A program made the translations under genes and the position numbers. Under the pieces are notes generated by a model. The model did not search any database. It saw only the letters and a list, made by a program, of their open reading frames with translations, and was not told the origin of the DNA. Positions 6,122-7,097 of a stretch of 7,097 nucleotides of DNA are shown here, piece by piece. The first letter of the stretch is position 1; the number at the start of each line of letters is the position of its first letter. The stretch spans positions 1 through 7,097 of the forward strand of contig SLOW01000310.1 in the NCBI GenBank assembly GCA_007132315.1. Reading direction: 5' to 3'. The DNA comes from Opitutales bacterium (lineage in GTDB: Bacteria > Verrucomicrobiota > Verrucomicrobiia > Opitutales > T3Sed10-336).

Positions 6122-6226
6122 CGCGGTGAGAGACGCCGAATGTTCCCGCGCGCCCGAGCCTCGCGGCGCCCCGCCGGTCTCCGAAAGACAAACCCGAGGC
6201 GAATTCCAGTTGATCATCCGGGCTGC

Positions 6227-6284
6227 CGCGGTTCAAACTCGATTCAAACCGTTCGAACCGCGCTCGGGCCAATCGATCCCGAGC
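6227..6284 (+). promoter_or_regulatory. Two adjacent hairpins just upstream of the LptF/G start
   Basis: CGCGGTTC (6227-6234) pairs with GAACCGCG (6255-6262) around a 20-nt loop. GCTCGGG (6262-6268) pairs perfectly with CCCGAGC (6278-6284) around a 9-nt loop, sharing one base with the first stem. The second hairpin ends 10 nt before the GTG start. There is no T-run, so this is not a normal terminator of the permease gene; it could shield the start from ribosomes or be an operator. A weak promoter-like pair, TTGATC (6210-6215) and TCAAAC (6233-6238) with a 17-nt spacer, overlaps the first stem. The rest of the 6122-6294 gap holds nothing I recognise. Confidence 0.35.
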
Positions 6285-6294
6285 TCGATTTCTC

Positions 6295-7097
6295 GTGAAC
6301 CTTCTGCATCGCTATATTTTCAAGAGCCTGCTCGCCGCCAGTTTTTTCGCGGTGGGGGTATTCGCGTTCCTGCTGATCGTCGGGAACGTGCTCCGGGATG
6401 TGGTGGGGCTTCTGACCGACGGGCAACTGAGTTTTCCGCTGTTCTTCCGTCTGCTGTCGCTCCTGGTTCCGTACGTTATCGCCTACGCCCTGCCGCTGGG
6501 CATTTTGACGGGGGTTCTGCTCGTCCTGGGGCGGCTTTCCGCCCAGCGGGAGATCACCGCCATGCGCTCGGCCGGCATGAGTTTGATGCAGATTTCAGCA
6601 CCGGTCTTTTTCCTGGCTGTGCTCGGCGTGGCGTTTTCGGTCACCATCAACTTTTACTACGCTCCCAACGCACGCGCCCAGTACCGCGAGGATCTGAGCG
6701 CCTCCATCCGTGAGAACCCCCTGAACTACATCGTGGAGAAGCGTTTTGTTCGGGACTTCCCGGGATACATCATCTACGTCGGGGAGAAGCGGGACAACGA
6801 GTTGCGCGACCTGTGGCTTTGGGAGCTCGGTAACAACCGCATGGTCTCGCGCTTCCTGCACGCCGAGGAAGGCGTGCTCGGATACGAAGAAGAAACCGAG
6901 TCCATCCTGCTGATTCTGCGCGACGTCTATGCCGAGGCCCGCAGCGGCAGCGACCCCGAAAACCTACGCGAAGCGCGTCCCTCACCCTCCATCCGACAGA
7001 CCGCCATTCGGCTTCCCCTGAGGGAGATTCTGGGCGGACGAGCCCGCTCCAAGCGTTTGGGCGACATGACCTTCAACGAAATCATGGAGGTACGGCA
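6295..7097 (+). CDS. LptF/LptG-family lipopolysaccharide export permease (YjgP/YjgQ), 3'-truncated by the window end
   Basis: LptF and LptG form the inner-membrane pair of the LptB2FGC ABC exporter, which extracts lipopolysaccharide from the inner membrane and feeds it to the periplasmic bridge. The first 267 residues are visible. The N-terminus NLLHRYIFK is typical of the family, followed by membrane helices at about 11-31, 52-78 and 102-121. Between helices 2 and 3 is the conserved cytoplasmic segment GRLSAQREITAMRSAGMS (79-96), which contains the coupling-helix region facing LptB. From about 122 on lies the periplasmic beta-jellyroll domain; the remaining C-terminal helices are beyond the window. 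The start is a GTG at 6295 without a clear Shine-Dalgarno; it gives the normal family N-terminus, and no ATG offers a better one. Which of the two paralogues it is cannot be decided. It suggests a diderm cell with LPS. It lies 173 bp after the ABC permease and is not obviously in its operon. Confidence 0.9.
   Translation, partial: MNLLHRYIFKSLLAASFFAVGVFAFLLIVGNVLRDVVGLLTDGQLSFPLFFRLLSLLVPYVIAYALPLGILTGVLLVLGRLSAQREITAMRSAGMSLMQISAPVFFLAVLGVAFSVTINFYYAPNARAQYREDLSASIRENPLNYIVEKRFVRDFPGYIIYVGEKRDNELRDLWLWELGNNRMVSRFLHAEEGVLGYEEETESILLILRDVYAEARSGSDPENLREARPSPSIRQTAIRLPLREILGGRARSKRLGDMTFNEIMEVR

Noticed and set aside
3983..6217. Very long open frame on the - strand (744 codons) opposite the ABC permease and the intergenic region
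   Set aside because: Its composition is the Gly/Asp/Glu/His/Arg-rich pattern of the antisense of a GC-rich membrane-protein gene, with no domain I recognise; the + strand permease is unambiguous. The part covering the intergenic region, with an internal ATG at 4381 (132 aa), also shows no family features.
1..7097. CRISPR arrays, insertion sequences, phage or toxin-antitoxin genes
   Set aside because: No regularly spaced repeats, transposase, integrase or paired small toxin/antitoxin genes are present.

Overview
The window reads as GC-rich bacterial chromosome, most likely from the Planctomycetota/Verrucomicrobiota side of the PVC superphylum. This placement is an inference from gene content and rests on two points. 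The left edge looks like the end of a PVM-type bacterial microcompartment (BMC) operon, a class described from Planctomycetes and Verrucomicrobia. The LptF/G-family protein at the right edge, an outer-membrane (LPS-export) component, has a 'LWLWEL'-type periplasmic segment that I associate with Verrucomicrobia-like proteins. No 16S or other decisive marker is present.

Left region (1-1238, + strand): the C-terminal end of a probable class II aldolase, whose tail looks like a BMC encapsulation peptide, is followed 33 bp later by a lactate/malate dehydrogenase-family gene. The pair fits the edge of a sugar-phosphate/lactaldehyde-degrading microcompartment operon: the aldolase would be luminal cargo and the dehydrogenase would balance NAD(H). 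The dehydrogenase has Arg, not Gln, at the substrate-specificity position, so it looks more like a malate dehydrogenase.

Middle region (1272-3975): trpA (- strand), converging on the dehydrogenase, diverges from an hflX-DUF4149 pair (+ strand). A plausible sigma70-type promoter for hflX lies in the 127-bp divergent gap. These are housekeeping genes: the alpha subunit of tryptophan synthase, a ribosome-associated GTPase and a small membrane protein.

Non-coding region (3976-4426): this 451-bp stretch holds the most unexplained structure. There is an inverted pair of REP-like units sharing the pattern GTAGG-N4-TCCGTGAG, then a textbook Rho-independent terminator, then about 200 nt whose two ends pair over a long distance into a rod-like fold. 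That fold carries a 3'-side motif reminiscent of 6S RNA. A possible promoter precedes the next gene.

Right region (4427-7097, + strand): a two-domain FbpB/ThiP-type ABC permease with no binding protein or ATPase beside it, a 173-bp gap with two adjacent hairpins, and a GTG-started LptF/LptG-family permease of the lipopolysaccharide export machine, cut by the window end.
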